A DNA stretch of 64,000 bases, from NCBI RefSeq assembly GCF_021513135.1, contig NZ_CP090981.1, forward strand, positions 2,170,001-2,234,000. Direction: 5' to 3'. This DNA is from Vibrio sp. SS-MA-C1-2 (GTDB lineage Bacteria; Pseudomonadota; Gammaproteobacteria; Enterobacterales; Vibrionaceae). Below are positions 52,978-62,996 of this stretch, piece by piece (position 1 is the first letter of the stretch; each line of letters starts with the position of its first letter). Under the pieces are notes generated by a model, which was given only the letters and a program-made list of their open reading frames with translations, was not told the DNA's origin and searched no databases. A program made the translations under genes and the position numbers.

Positions 52978-54006
52978 TTAGATTGGTTCATTAAATTGAA
53001 TAACCAACTTACCGAAATTTTTGCCTTCTAACAATCCCATAAAGGCTTCAGGTGCTTTTTCTGCACCTTGAATAATTTGTTCTTTATATTTTATTTTCCC
53101 TTCAACTAGCCATTTTTGCATATCCGTCGCAAATTCATTGTATCGTGGAGCGTAATCATCAAAAATAATAAAGCCCTGCATCTTAATGCGTTTAACTAAT
53201 AACAGCCCCATCAAAGCAGACATACGATCAGGGCCATCAGGTAAACTGGTTGCATTATATTGAGAAACTAAACCACAAACAGGGATTCGAGCAGAGGTAT
53301 TAAGTAACGGCATGACGGCATCAAAGACTTTACCTCCGACATTTTCAAAATAAACATCAATCCCATTTGGACATACTGCTGCTAATTTTTGAGCAAAATC
53401 ATCCGCTTTATGGTCAATACAGTGATCAAAGCCTAATACTTCTACCGCATGGCGACATTTCTCTTCACCACCAGCAACACCGACAACATAACCCCCTTTT
53501 AACTTGCCGATTTGACCAACTGTAGCTCCAACAGGACCTGTCGCTGCACCAACCACGATCGTTTCACCTGCTTTTGGTTGTCCGATATCAAGTAAGCCCA
53601 TGTAAGCGGTAAAACCAGGCATTCCCATCACACCTAATGCAAATGAAGGGTTCGTTGGGGTCATTCCTAAACTAATGACATTTTCACCCGTTGAAATAGC
53701 AAAATCTTGCCACCCACTATAAGCCAAGACCCACTCTCCCTGCTTAAACTTGGGATGTAATGAAGTCTCAACTTGGCAAACCGTTCCCCCTACCATAACA
53801 TTACCAATAGCAACCGGATCAGCATAGGATTTTGTATCACTCATTCTCCCTCTCATATATGGGTCTAACGAGAGATACACCGTTCTTAACAGCATCTCAC
53901 CTTCTTGCGGGACAGGTTTATGCTCTTTATGAATAGCAAAGTTACTTTCTACGGGTTTTCCTAATGGTCGAGAAGCTAAAATAATTTGTCGATTGAAATC
54001 AGTCAT
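52978..54006 (-). CDS. NADP-dependent MDR-family reductase (CurA/leukotriene B4 dehydrogenase-like)
   Basis: A zinc-free medium-chain reductase that reduces alpha,beta-unsaturated carbonyls with NADPH. The 342-residue protein begins FNRQIILASRPLGKPVESNF and has LRTVYLSLDPYMRGRMSDT, FALGVMGMPGFTAYMGLLDI, the Rossmann motif VVGAATGPVGATVGQIGKLK and IDVYFENVGGKVFDAVMPLL, all characteristic of the CurA/PTGR group. The substrate is unknown; E. coli CurA reduces curcumin in vitro. It is monocistronic, following a terminator from the upstream gene. Confidence 0.9.
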   Translation of the reverse strand: MTDFNRQIILASRPLGKPVESNFAIHKEHKPVPQEGEMLLRTVYLSLDPYMRGRMSDTKSYADPVAIGNVMVGGTVCQVETSLHPKFKQGEWVLAYSGWQDFAISTGENVISLGMTPTNPSFALGVMGMPGFTAYMGLLDIGQPKAGETIVVGAATGPVGATVGQIGKLKGGYVVGVAGGEEKCRHAVEVLGFDHCIDHKADDFAQKLAAVCPNGIDVYFENVGGKVFDAVMPLLNTSARIPVCGLVSQYNATSLPDGPDRMSALMGLLLVKRIKMQGFIIFDDYAPRYNEFATDMQKWLVEGKIKYKEQIIQGAEKAPEAFMGLLEGKNFGKLVIQFNEPI

Positions 54007-54076
54007 TGGAACATCCTTGCTTAGGTTGAAGAGGCTAAATATTTCACCTTTATCAATATCATAGTTCTAAATAGAA

Positions 54077-54109
54077 AAAGGTCAATAAATCCATGACTTA
54101 TTGACCTTT
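54077..54109 (-). terminator. Terminator of the ArnT-like gene
   Basis: AAAGGTCAATAA and TTATTGACCTTT form a perfect 12-bp stem with a nine-base loop, and the minus strand continues into TTCTATTTAG. It separates the glycosyltransferase gene from the reductase gene. Confidence 0.75.
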
Positions 54110-54147
54110 CAAACTGACTATTCATACTTTAGCTAATCGATCGAATC

Positions 54148-54190
54148 TTAACGATGAATAAGCACCACGACTTTAAGTATGAAGCGAGTT
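54148..54190 (+). repeat. Partial ERIC (right terminus)
   Basis: ACGATGAATAAGCACCACGA and CTTTAAGTATGAAGCGAG resemble a degenerate ERIC right half. Confidence 0.45.
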
Positions 54191-54193
54191 AGC

Positions 54194-55915
54194 TTATTGA
54201 TATAAACCACCACCATCGATATGGTAACTTACTATACGTTTCGGCGCTCCACACTCAGGAAGCATCGCCGATTGATCAAAGATAAACCAATCACGTCGAT
54301 GAGCATGACCAAGAGGGATAGCTTTAGTCGTATCGAAACAGATCGTATGCTCAAGATTATGGGTCAAAATATAACGCTTTTTGTTTTCTTGATTTGCCAC
54401 GTTATCTTTACTCATCCAATGCCAAGCATTTTTATACTGCTCTTCAGTTGAGCTAAGGTAACTAAAATGTGTTAAGCCAATCGGTGAAAACAGCAAGAAC
54501 TGCTCTTTAAATTTCACTAAACCTAACTCCCCATCTTGACCAACAATATCGGCAGCTTTTGTCATGATCACCTTTGCTGGAGTACGAACAGGATTTAACA
54601 GCGAGTAACCCCAAGAACTATAAAGTACCCATGTTAATCCCAATGCAAGAGCAAAACTATAGAGATTCTGCTGAAACCTTTTACGCCAGAAGATAACAGC
54701 CCAAATAATGGTTGCCGAGATAAAGAAGAAGAAATATTGAGTATGATTGCCCGCCACATACTTTGCTAACTTTTCAATATCAAACAAACTAACGACAGCC
54801 ACAATTGGGAATAAGATAGCTAAAAGCAGAATAATCCCAGAAAGAATTTTATTAAACCATTTTGGTGTTTCTATCTGTGACATCACCGCAGCGATAGCTA
54901 AGGAGAGCATCGGAAGTGCAGGAAGAATGTACACACCACGCTTTCCTGGGCTAATGCTGAAGAAGATCACCACTAAAACAACCCACATTAATAACGTTTT
55001 AATTAGCGTTGAGTCTTTAACCACTCGCCAAAACTTACCGTTGGCAAAGAATAGATACAGAGGAAACCATAAGGTTGGAATCACACTCAGAACAAAATAA
55101 TAGAAGGGTTCACGGTGACCTAAAGATTTTGCGTAACGCTCCCCTGTCTGCTTAAACAGAATATTATCTCTGTATGCAGCAAAATCTGGATTATCACTGG
55201 TTGCTGCATAATAAAGTACAGGCAGTAACCATAAAATGAGTACCACTAACATGGCCAAAGGACCATAGAATAGTTTTTTGCTTACCGCTTCACCAAAGTC
55301 ATGACTTTTTCTGAAATGAAAGTAGAAAATGGGCAACAAAGCAAGAATGGGCAAGAAACCGACACCTTTGGTAATGATACCCAACCCCATAGCAATCCAG
55401 CTGATGATATACCAATTCAAGCTTGGTTTTATAAAGAAATGACGGATAAATCCATACATTCCAATCGTTATCCAGCAAGCGACCATCATGTCTATTTGTG
55501 CAGCTTTTGCTTGAATAATAAATTGTGGTGCAATCATTAAAAGAAGTGCCGCATTACGACCTGTTTTCACATTCCATAATTTAGCACCAAGATCAAACAC
55601 ACAAAGAACGGTAATTAAACCAGCAATGAAATTGGGAATTAAAAAAGTATCGGAAAGGTTGCCTGTAAGCCAATATAAAAACGCAATTGACCACATAAAA
55701 ACAGGCGGTTTATCGGGATATAACTCGCCACCACGCATTGGGAAAAACCAGTTTCCTGAGTTGACCATTTCTCTTGCAACTTCAACAAAACGAGGCTCAT
55801 CTGCAGGCCAAGGGTCTCTAATCCCAATACCCGTACCAATAACCACAAATGCAACAATAAGAATAAAAAGGAGGTTTTGTGTATATTGATCTTTCAAGAA
55901 AGCGTCATTATTCAT
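54194..55915 (-). CDS. ArnT-like GT-C glycosyltransferase (family 39/83)
   Basis: A 573-residue membrane glycosyltransferase related to ArnT and PMT, which transfer sugars from undecaprenyl-phosphate donors to lipid A or other acceptors on the periplasmic face. Near the N terminus IGIRDPWPADEPRFVEVARE has the catalytic Asp and the DEPR-type motif, then FPMRGGELYPDKPPVFMWSI. About 12 membrane helices follow, with SPGKRGVYILPALPMLSLAI in the middle and a periplasmic C-terminal domain. Whether it modifies lipid A is not shown; no arn pathway genes are nearby. Monocistronic. Confidence 0.85.
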   Translation of the reverse strand: MNNDAFLKDQYTQNLLFILIVAFVVIGTGIGIRDPWPADEPRFVEVAREMVNSGNWFFPMRGGELYPDKPPVFMWSIAFLYWLTGNLSDTFLIPNFIAGLITVLCVFDLGAKLWNVKTGRNAALLLMIAPQFIIQAKAAQIDMMVACWITIGMYGFIRHFFIKPSLNWYIISWIAMGLGIITKGVGFLPILALLPIFYFHFRKSHDFGEAVSKKLFYGPLAMLVVLILWLLPVLYYAATSDNPDFAAYRDNILFKQTGERYAKSLGHREPFYYFVLSVIPTLWFPLYLFFANGKFWRVVKDSTLIKTLLMWVVLVVIFFSISPGKRGVYILPALPMLSLAIAAVMSQIETPKWFNKILSGIILLLAILFPIVAVVSLFDIEKLAKYVAGNHTQYFFFFISATIIWAVIFWRKRFQQNLYSFALALGLTWVLYSSWGYSLLNPVRTPAKVIMTKAADIVGQDGELGLVKFKEQFLLFSPIGLTHFSYLSSTEEQYKNAWHWMSKDNVANQENKKRYILTHNLEHTICFDTTKAIPLGHAHRRDWFIFDQSAMLPECGAPKRIVSYHIDGGGLYQ

Positions 55916-56042
55916 CTATTAAATCCATGTTTTAACTAATTTGTGTCATATTATATAGTAAATGATTAAAGATTATTACTGTTATAAATAAGATAAATTT
56001 GTTAAAAATTAAATATAAAAAAGGATATCTAACAGTGATAGA

Positions 56043-56182
56043 TACCCTAAATTTACTCTTTTGAACCCCATTCTTTTTCGATCAGGCGGAAAGTAAATGA
56101 GGCGCCCTGAGTATAGATTAATTCTATGAGGAGGACGAATCTGCCCAGTCAACAACCTAGCAGCTTCAAATATTAAAGGGGT
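56043..56182 (+). repeat. ERIC element, degenerate
   Basis: CAGGCGGAAAGTAAATGAGG, GCCCTGAGTATAG, ATGAGGAGGACGAATCTGCC, AGTCAACAACCTAGCAGCTT and CAAATATTAAAGGGG keep the ERIC order with many differences. It lies just downstream of the PheC-like gene. Confidence 0.7.
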
Positions 56183-56193
56183 AAACCCGTCAA

Positions 56194-56964
56194 TTATAAT
56201 AAATGATTTTTCTTCATTAGCTCTTTATCAATGCCTTTTAACTTCATTTCATCCATAATAAAGTTAACCGTATTTAATAGACGCTGCTCATCATCTTGAA
56301 TTAAATAGCCAAACTGGCTCTTTGTGAAAGGGTTATCTTCACGTACCGCATCTAATCGTTTATCCGTCACTTGGTAAAATTGCGCTTCAGGCGTTTCGGT
56401 TACCATGACATCTACTTTACCTTCTGCAACCGCTTTAGGCACATCTAAATTATTATCAAAGCGGATAATCGTTGCTTTACTTAAGTATTTATCAGCAAAA
56501 GCTTCATTGGTTCCACCAATATTGACACCGACTTTGACTTCTGGGCGATTCACTTTTTCGATGGTATCAAATTGCTTTTCCGTCCCATTCGCCACTAAAA
56601 AGCATTTGCCAAATGTCATATAGCCTTGCGTTTGCTCTGCCGCTAATTGGCGTTGTATTTTACGAGTAATCCCCCCCATGGCGATATCATACTTTTCAGC
56701 ATCCAGATCTGGGATTAAATTTTTCCATGAGGTTTTAACTATTTCTAATTTCACACCTAACTCGGCAGCTATGTGTTTAGCAACATCTATGTCATAACCT
56801 GAATATTCCTTGCCATCAAAATAGGAGAACGGCTTATAATCTCCTGTTGTACCGACTTTTAATACACCATCATGTTGAATATCTTCTAAAAGGTCAGCTT
56901 GTGCATAAAAACTACATGCTATAATAGAAGCTGCAATCACCTTTGGTACAAATTTCATTCTCAC
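56194..56964 (-). CDS. Periplasmic PheC-like / family-3 solute-binding protein
   Basis: A 256-residue exported protein with a signal peptide (VIAASIIACSFYAQA) and the family-3 binding fold. Motifs GVLKVGTTGDYKPFSYFDGK, YDIAMGGITRKIQRQLAAEQ, GVNIGGTNEAFADKYL and VMVTETPEAQFYQVTDKRLD are closest to the periplasmic cyclohexadienyl dehydratase (PheC) branch, which makes phenylpyruvate from prephenate. No permease or ATPase is adjacent, which fits an enzyme or an orphan binding protein. The start is the GTG at 56964, seven bases after AAGGA; the ATG at 56958 is possible. Catalytic activity is unproven. Confidence 0.75.
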   Translation of the reverse strand: MRMKFVPKVIAASIIACSFYAQADLLEDIQHDGVLKVGTTGDYKPFSYFDGKEYSGYDIDVAKHIAAELGVKLEIVKTSWKNLIPDLDAEKYDIAMGGITRKIQRQLAAEQTQGYMTFGKCFLVANGTEKQFDTIEKVNRPEVKVGVNIGGTNEAFADKYLSKATIIRFDNNLDVPKAVAEGKVDVMVTETPEAQFYQVTDKRLDAVREDNPFTKSQFGYLIQDDEQRLLNTVNFIMDEMKLKGIDKELMKKNHLL

Positions 56965-57149
56965 GTAACAATCCTTATCTCTTATTATTTAAATTCACTT
57001 TCTCTACCCTACCAGTATCCCTGTATCAATTGAATAGTACAAACTGTAGATGCTTAATAAATAATCAAGATTAACAACAGATCGGATATGTTCATTAGAA
57101 TCAACTTACTTTGTTTTAATATATACTTATTACAATAAATAAATACTCA

Positions 57150-57190
57150 GGTGTTCTAACTACCTCATTACTTCAAGTAAGAAAAGTTCG
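57150..57190 (+). repeat. Possible ERIC right-end remnant
   Basis: TAACTACCTCATTACTTCAA followed by GTAAGAAAAG resembles a decayed ERIC right end. The match is weak. Confidence 0.3.
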
Positions 57191-57213
57191 TACTAATTTA
57201 TACGGAGATAGAA

Positions 57214-58047
57214 ATGGTCATTTCAATTATAGGTACTGGCTGGCTCGGCTTACCTTTAGCAAAAAAATTAACTGAAGAAGGTCACACCGTTTTTGCCAGT
57301 AAACAGACCCAAGATGGTATCAGCCAATTAAAACAGATGGGAATAAATAGCTTTTTTTGTCAATTAACAGATGAGAACAATCAAATAGAGACAGAAGCGT
57401 TAGCAATGACCTTGAAGAAGCAAAATTGTGAAATACTTATCGGAGCTTTTCCTCCTGGTTTTCGTCGAGGTGCCGGTGAGCAATACTCTCATCAATGGCA
57501 ACAACTGGTTTCAGCTGCACAACAAACCAATATAAAAAAAATTATTATGGTTAGTTCAACCACGGTTTATCCAAGTGAACCAGAGGTCATGGAAGAACCA
57601 GAAGCGTCCCTTGATAAAGCAAAAGAAAATACTGCCTATTCAGAAAATAGCAGAATAATGCTTCAAGCAGAGGATTATCTTATCAATTCCGAGATTGATT
57701 ACTCAATTCTACGTTTTAGTGGGTTAATTAACCAGCAGCGTCACCCTTCTCGTTTTGTATTACACCTAAAACAAGTCAGTAAAGCTGCTCCTGCAAATAT
57801 GCTGCACTTAGATGATGCAATAAGCTCTATTCAATTTGCTATAAACCAGCTTACTAATGAGATCGTTAATGTAACGACCCCAAATACCGTCAGTAAAGCC
57901 GATTTTTACCAAGCAGCGTTAAACGCAGTTAACTCTGAGAATAATTTACCCCCAGTGGTTGATATACCTGATAAATCAATCAGTACTAAAAAGTTAATTG
58001 CTCAAGGTTTTAAGTATAAATATCACCATATCTTAGAGGCGATTTAG
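57214..58047 (+). CDS. NAD(P)-binding epimerase-like protein (YeeZ family)
   Basis: A 277-residue Rossmann-fold protein of the extended SDR superfamily, similar to E. coli YeeZ. The cofactor motif is IIGTGWLGLPLAKKLTEEGH at the N terminus. IKKIIMVSSTTVYPSEPEVM and YSILRFSGLINQQRHPSRFV are the NAD(P)-epimerase-like segments, but the usual YxxxK pair is not clearly present, so catalysis is uncertain. ATACGGAGATAG gives a good ribosome-binding site. It is monocistronic upstream of zwf. The physiological role is unknown. Confidence 0.8.
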   Translation: MVISIIGTGWLGLPLAKKLTEEGHTVFASKQTQDGISQLKQMGINSFFCQLTDENNQIETEALAMTLKKQNCEILIGAFPPGFRRGAGEQYSHQWQQLVSAAQQTNIKKIIMVSSTTVYPSEPEVMEEPEASLDKAKENTAYSENSRIMLQAEDYLINSEIDYSILRFSGLINQQRHPSRFVLHLKQVSKAAPANMLHLDDAISSIQFAINQLTNEIVNVTTPNTVSKADFYQAALNAVNSENNLPPVVDIPDKSISTKKLIAQGFKYKYHHILEAI

Positions 58048-58411
58048 CCTTGATGAGCCATTCATGAATATTCACCGGTCAGGATGGCTAATAATTAATC
58101 TATATTAGCTATGTTGCATTTTTCAGTTACTAATATTGCAGATAAAAATGTTATTTTGCTAGATTACTGTGATCGATGTAGGTATATTTAGTAAAAATTT
58201 AAATCAACCCAATGACGGTTGTTTAAACTAAACTTAGAACCATATTAAATGTAGTGATAAATTATTGATCATGTGAAGTATAACTTTACAGGTTTTTAAA
58301 CGTCATATTTATACTCGCAATAAAAAATATAACTAAGGGGGTAATATAAATACCCAAAAAGTTAGCTATATTAAACAGTGAAGTATTAATTCTATTTTTA
58401 TAGGAAAGATA
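58048..58411. other. zwf upstream region
   Basis: A 364-base gap without a credible ORF. I see no strong terminator after the YeeZ-like gene and cannot assign the zwf promoter, which should lie here. No SoxS/Mar box was recognised by eye. Confidence 0.4.
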
Positions 58412-59914
58412 ATGATAATTCCAGATAACAGTAGCATCGTTATTTTCGGTGCATCAGGTGATTTAACTTATCGTAAGCTAATCCCTGCGTTATATCATCT
58501 TTATGAGAACCAGCAACTTCCTGATAACTTTGCAATTCTAGGTGTCAGCCGCACTTCTTATAGCGACGAATCCTACCGAGAAAAGCTCACGAAATCACTA
58601 CACGAGTTAGAGCAAACCCAACCTGATATCCTCGAATCTTTTATGCAACATGTCCATTATCAAGCCATTGATACTCTAGATGTTGATGACTATGTTAATT
58701 TAGCCAACCGCTTAGATAAGATAGAAAAAGATTATCAATTCGAACAAAATAATGTTCTGTTTTATTTAGCAACACCACCAAGTTTATATGGTGTGATTCC
58801 AACGAGTCTGGGTAAACATGGCCTAAATAAAGAAGATAATGGTTGGCGTCGTATTATTATCGAAAAGCCATTTGGTTATGATTTAGCGTCTGCCAAATCT
58901 TTAGATAAAGAAATCCACGAACACTTTAATGAAGACCAAATATACCGTATTGATCATTATCTAGGTAAAGAAACGGTACAAAACTTATTGGTTTTCCGTT
59001 TTTCTAATGCAATGTTTGAGCCTCTATGGAATCGCAACTTTATCGAGTATGTCGAAATCACCGGCGCAGAGCCACTTGGCGTTGAAGGTCGAGGCGGTTA
59101 TTACGATGGTTCTGGCGCAATGCGTGATATGTTCCAAAACCATTTATTACAAGTCCTTGCGATGGTTGCAATGGAGCCACCGGCAGAAATCAACGCCGAT
59201 GCACTTCGTGATGAAACGTATAAAGTCTTACACTCATTGCAGCCGCTAACAGAATCTGATCTAAAAAATAATTTAGTATTAGGTCAATATACAGGTTCTG
59301 ATGTCCGTGGTAAATTCTTACCAAGTTACCGAGACGAACCCGGCGTTGCTGATGACTCACGAACAGAGACTTATGTCGGTTTAAAAATGTTTATTAATAA
59401 CTGGCGTTGGAATGGCGTGCCTTTCTACGTAAGAAGTGGCAAACGTCTTCCGACTCGAGTGACTGAGATTGTTATTCATTATAAGAAAACGCCTCACCCG
59501 GTATTTGGTCAATCAGCACCAGAAAATAAGCTAGTCATTCGAATTCAACCAGATGAAGGCATTCAAATGCGCTTTGGTTTAAAAGAGCCGGGTGCTGGTT
59601 TTGAAGCGAAAGAAGTCTCAATGGATTTCCATTATCAAAATATGACGGAAACCAAAATGCTTACGGCTTATGAGCGACTATTATTAGATGCGTTAAATGG
59701 TGATGCAACACTATTTGCACGTACTGATGCAGTAGAAGCTTGTTGGAAGTTTGTTCAACCTATTTTAGATTACAAACAAGATCCTCAAGCATTATTTGGC
59801 TATGCATGCGGTACATGGGGACCAATTGAGTCCGACCAACTGCTTGCACGTGATAACCGAGCTTGGCGATTCCCTTGTAAAAATTTAACTGATACGGATT
59901 ATTGTGAATTATGA
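58412..59914 (+). CDS. zwf: Glucose-6-phosphate 1-dehydrogenase
   Basis: Zwf oxidises glucose 6-phosphate to 6-phosphogluconolactone with NADP, the entry to the oxidative pentose phosphate pathway. The 500-residue protein has the N-terminal cofactor motif [20 protein letters not shown], the active site [20 protein letters not shown] with the catalytic His, and [15 protein letters not shown]. Length is typical. GGAAAG lies upstream of the ATG. Its stop overlaps the pgl start (ATGA), the first gene of zwf-pgl-gnd. Confidence 0.97.
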   Translation: MIIPDNSSIVIFGASGDLTYRKLIPALYHLYENQQLPDNFAILGVSRTSYSDESYREKLTKSLHELEQTQPDILESFMQHVHYQAIDTLDVDDYVNLANRLDKIEKDYQFEQNNVLFYLATPPSLYGVIPTSLGKHGLNKEDNGWRRIIIEKPFGYDLASAKSLDKEIHEHFNEDQIYRIDHYLGKETVQNLLVFRFSNAMFEPLWNRNFIEYVEITGAEPLGVEGRGGYYDGSGAMRDMFQNHLLQVLAMVAMEPPAEINADALRDETYKVLHSLQPLTESDLKNNLVLGQYTGSDVRGKFLPSYRDEPGVADDSRTETYVGLKMFINNWRWNGVPFYVRSGKRLPTRVTEIVIHYKKTPHPVFGQSAPENKLVIRIQPDEGIQMRFGLKEPGAGFEAKEVSMDFHYQNMTETKMLTAYERLLLDALNGDATLFARTDAVEACWKFVQPILDYKQDPQALFGYACGTWGPIESDQLLARDNRAWRFPCKNLTDTDYCEL

Positions 59915-60627
59915 TAAATCATCGAATATTTGCTACTGCTGATTTAGTAGTTGAAAGTTTAGCGAACGATATGTTGGATTACAGCAAGCAACAACGCCCT
60001 GTACATATCTCGCTTTCCGGCGGTAGTACTCCAAAAATGTTATTCAAGCTACTTGCTACAGACAGCTATGCAAAGAGTATTGAGTGGAAAAATCTTCATT
60101 TTTGGTGGGGCGATGAGCGTTGTGTTGCACCTGATGATGCAGAAAGTAACTTTGGTGAAGCCAATACCCTACTTTTCTCTCAAATTGAGATTCCAGCAGA
60201 AAATATTCACCGTATTCGTGGTGAAGATGAGCCAGCAATCGAAGTAGAACGTTTTGCAAAAGAGATGGCAGATGTTATCCCTTGTGAAAATGGTATTCCT
60301 GTTTTTGATTGGATCCTATTAGGTGTCGGTCCTGATGGTCACACGGCATCTCTATTCCCTGGTGCAACGAATTATCAAGATCAAAACTTAGCGGTTCTTG
60401 CTTCTCATCCAGAGTCCGGACAGATTCGCGTATCAAAAACAGCACAAGTATTAGAAGCGGCTAAACGTATTAGCTATTTAGTACTTGGTGCAGGTAAAGT
60501 TGAAATTGTTAAAGAGATCAATTCAACACCGGCTGAAGCGTTACCTTATCCAGCCGCTAAAATTAAATCAAAGAATGGAACTACAGAGTGGTTCTTGGAT
60601 TCAGATGCAGCTCGTGACATTCAATAA
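59911..60627 (+). CDS. pgl: 6-phosphogluconolactonase (DevB type)
   Basis: Pgl hydrolyses 6-phosphogluconolactone to 6-phosphogluconate. The 238-residue protein has [35 protein letters not shown] and [18 protein letters not shown], the NagB/DevB-type motifs. It overlaps zwf by four bases and is 26 bases from gnd, so the three pathway steps are one transcript. This is the DevB family, not the YbhE type found in E. coli. Confidence 0.95.
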   Translation: MINHRIFATADLVVESLANDMLDYSKQQRPVHISLSGGSTPKMLFKLLATDSYAKSIEWKNLHFWWGDERCVAPDDAESNFGEANTLLFSQIEIPAENIHRIRGEDEPAIEVERFAKEMADVIPCENGIPVFDWILLGVGPDGHTASLFPGATNYQDQNLAVLASHPESGQIRVSKTAQVLEAAKRISYLVLGAGKVEIVKEINSTPAEALPYPAAKIKSKNGTTEWFLDSDAARDIQ

Positions 60628-60653
60628 ACCCACGTGCTGACAGGAGAGAAATA

Positions 60654-62102
60654 ATGAAAAATGATATTGGTGTAATTGGCTTAGCGGTAATGGGTCAAAA
60701 CCTAATTTTGAACATGAACGATCATGGCTTCAACGTTGTCGCTTATAACCGTACTGCTCAAAAAGTAGATGACTTTTTAAATGGTCCAGCAAAAGGCACA
60801 AACATTGTAGGTGCACACAGCCTACAAGAGTTAGTTGATAAGCTAGAAACACCTCGTAAAGTGATGTTAATGGTTCGTGCAGGTGATGTTGTAGATTCAT
60901 TTATCGATCAACTGGTTCCTCTTCTAGATGAAGGTGACATCATTATTGATGGTGGTAACACTAACTACCCTGATACCAACCGTCGTGTTACTGCATTACG
61001 CGAAAAAGGTATTTACTTCATCGGTACTGGCGTATCAGGTGGTGAAGAAGGTGCTCGTTTTGGTCCGTCTATCATGCCAGGTGGCGCACCTGAAGCTTGG
61101 GAAGCAGTAAAACCTATCTTCCAAGGTATCTCAGCGAAAACTGAAAATGGTGAACCGTGTTGTGACTGGGTTGGTAACAATGGTGCTGGTCACTTTGTTA
61201 AGATGGTTCATAACGGTATCGAATACGGCGATATGCAACTTATCACTGAGGCTTACCAGTTCATGAAAGATGGACTTGGTATGAACCACCAAGAGATGCA
61301 AGCTGTTTTTGCTGATTGGAATAAAACTGAGCTAGATAGCTATTTAGTTGAGATCACAGCAGACATCTTAGGTTACCAAGATCAAGATGGCGGCCCATTA
61401 GTTGAGAAGATTCTTGATACTGCTGGCCAGAAAGGTACCGGAAAATGGACAGGAATCAATGCGTTAGATATGGGTATTCCATTAACGCTTATCTCCGAAT
61501 CTGTATTCTCTCGTTGCCTATCAGCACTTAAAGATCAACGTGTAGAAGCCTCTCAGTTATTCAATAAGACAGTAACTCCTGTAGATGGTGATAAACAAGC
61601 TTGGATCGATGCTTTACGTCAAGCACTCCTTGCCTCTAAGATCATCTCTTACGCACAAGGCTTTATGTTAATGCGTGAAGCGTCTAATGAAAATGGTTGG
61701 GATCTAAACTACGGTAGCGTTGCCTTAATGTGGCGTGGTGGTTGTATTATCCGTTCTGCATTCTTAAGCAACATCCGTGATGCATTTGAAGCAAACCCAG
61801 AGATCGCGTTCTTAGGTTCAGACCCTTACTTCAAAGGAATTATTGATAACTGTCTAGCAGCATGGCGTAAAGTGGCATCTAAATCATTAGAAGTCGGTAT
61901 TCCAATGCCTTGTATGACAGCAGGTTTGACCTTCCTTGATGGTTATACTACTGCACGTCTTCCAGCAAATCTACTTCAAGCTCAACGTGACTACTTCGGT
62001 GCTCACACGTATGAGCGTACTGATCGTCCACGTGGTGAGTTCTTCCACACCAATTGGACAGGTACTGGCGGCGATACTGCATCAACAACGTACGATGTTT
62101 AA
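60654..62102 (+). CDS. gnd: 6-phosphogluconate dehydrogenase (decarboxylating)
   Basis: Gnd converts 6-phosphogluconate to ribulose 5-phosphate with NADP reduction and loss of CO2. The 482-residue long-form protein begins IGVIGLAVMGQNLILNMNDH, has VMLMVRAGDVVDSFIDQLVP, IIDGGNTNYPDTNRR, GTGVSGGEEGARFGPSIMPG and the signature GHFVKMVHNGIEYGDMQLI with catalytic Lys and the binding Glu. The C-terminal RTDRPRGEFFHTNWTG is typical. CAGGAGAG precedes the ATG. A strong terminator follows. Confidence 0.97.
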   Translation: MKNDIGVIGLAVMGQNLILNMNDHGFNVVAYNRTAQKVDDFLNGPAKGTNIVGAHSLQELVDKLETPRKVMLMVRAGDVVDSFIDQLVPLLDEGDIIIDGGNTNYPDTNRRVTALREKGIYFIGTGVSGGEEGARFGPSIMPGGAPEAWEAVKPIFQGISAKTENGEPCCDWVGNNGAGHFVKMVHNGIEYGDMQLITEAYQFMKDGLGMNHQEMQAVFADWNKTELDSYLVEITADILGYQDQDGGPLVEKILDTAGQKGTGKWTGINALDMGIPLTLISESVFSRCLSALKDQRVEASQLFNKTVTPVDGDKQAWIDALRQALLASKIISYAQGFMLMREASNENGWDLNYGSVALMWRGGCIIRSAFLSNIRDAFEANPEIAFLGSDPYFKGIIDNCLAAWRKVASKSLEVGIPMPCMTAGLTFLDGYTTARLPANLLQAQRDYFGAHTYERTDRPRGEFFHTNWTGTGGDTASTTYDV

Positions 62103-62152
62103 TCACTCGCTAAAGTTTATGACTGTTTATTGTTAATAAATAGAAATTAACA

Positions 62153-62206
62153 AAAAAGCCTCAATAACCTGATTCAAATATCAACGTTATTGAGGCTTTT
62201 TATTTG
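62153..62206. terminator. gnd terminator (bidirectional)
   Basis: AAAAAGCCTCAATAAC (62153-62168) pairs perfectly with GTTATTGAGGCTTTTT (62186-62201), with T-rich sequence after it and an A-run before it, so it can serve gnd and the convergent gene. Confidence 0.9.
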
Positions 62207-62252
62207 TCTGTTCTATTTACTTGAAGTCGAGACATTCAAAAAAGAAGATGAA

Positions 62253-62699
62253 TCAGCTTAATGACAACGCTTGTTGCTTTTCAGTTTGATGATGAAGTAC
62301 TTCACCATATAAACCTTTCTTGATCCACTCCACAACACCAGAATCACTCAATGAATAATAAGGGGCCATGGTCTCTTTTTGATAAATATAAATCCATGCC
62401 TGATGTTGCTTACCTTGTGAATCAACAACTAGGCGCTGTTCGCGACAATAGACGGCAGGATGTTCTTCTAATTTATCTAATTCTGTAAAATCATTGACTC
62501 GATAAAGCTCACCCACTAATCGGTTATTGCCATCAGGTGTTGCGGCAGGATAAAGTCCAACAGAAACCATATTAAAAATTGAATCACAACTTTCAACAGT
62601 CGTAATAAACTCTGCTTGGTCATGATCTAATAAAAAATGGTTATGAAACCCTTGCTTCAATGAACCATAGACCATAATAAGATTTGAACTCATTAACAT
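62253..62699 (-). CDS. Gamma-glutamylcyclotransferase-like (AIG2/GGCT) protein
   Basis: A small cytoplasmic protein of the GGCT/AIG2 fold, whose members cyclise gamma-glutamyl amines to 5-oxoproline. LIMVYGSLKQGFHNHFLL is the N-terminal YGxLxxG signature, and LVGELYRVNDFTELDKLEEH with the candidate catalytic Glu and YCREQRLVVDSQG follow. I place the start at 62699, giving 148 residues, because the family motif normally begins near the N terminus; the frame is open to 62729. The ribosome-binding site is weak. It converges with gnd. The substrate is unknown. Confidence 0.75.
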   Translation of the reverse strand: MLMSSNLIMVYGSLKQGFHNHFLLDHDQAEFITTVESCDSIFNMVSVGLYPAATPDGNNRLVGELYRVNDFTELDKLEEHPAVYCREQRLVVDSQGKQHQAWIYIYQKETMAPYYSLSDSGVVEWIKKGLYGEVLHHQTEKQQALSLS

Positions 62700-62996
62700 T
62701 ATATAAACCGCTCCAAACATTTCCATCACACTTTAATAATAAGTATAAAATCAACTGTATAGCATATTTGAAATCCAATCAAAAATGACACGAGAGAATT
62801 ATTATCAGTGAGAAGTTATAAATAGGTATAGACGGCGATTATACACATACAGCGACAAATGAAACAAGTTTTATATTAACCACCAATAACCAAAATATAA
62901 TTAAAATAAAAATCAAACAATTAGAACGTTCACACTTGCTAAGTAGTATTAACAAAGCGATAATTTGACGATAATAATAATAACTAAAGTTTATAT

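Noticed and set aside
6962-57190. Dispersed ERIC copies considered as insertion sequences or a CRISPR array
   Set aside because: Copies carry no transposase ORF, are imperfect palindromes of about 127 bp, and are far apart with no regular spacers.
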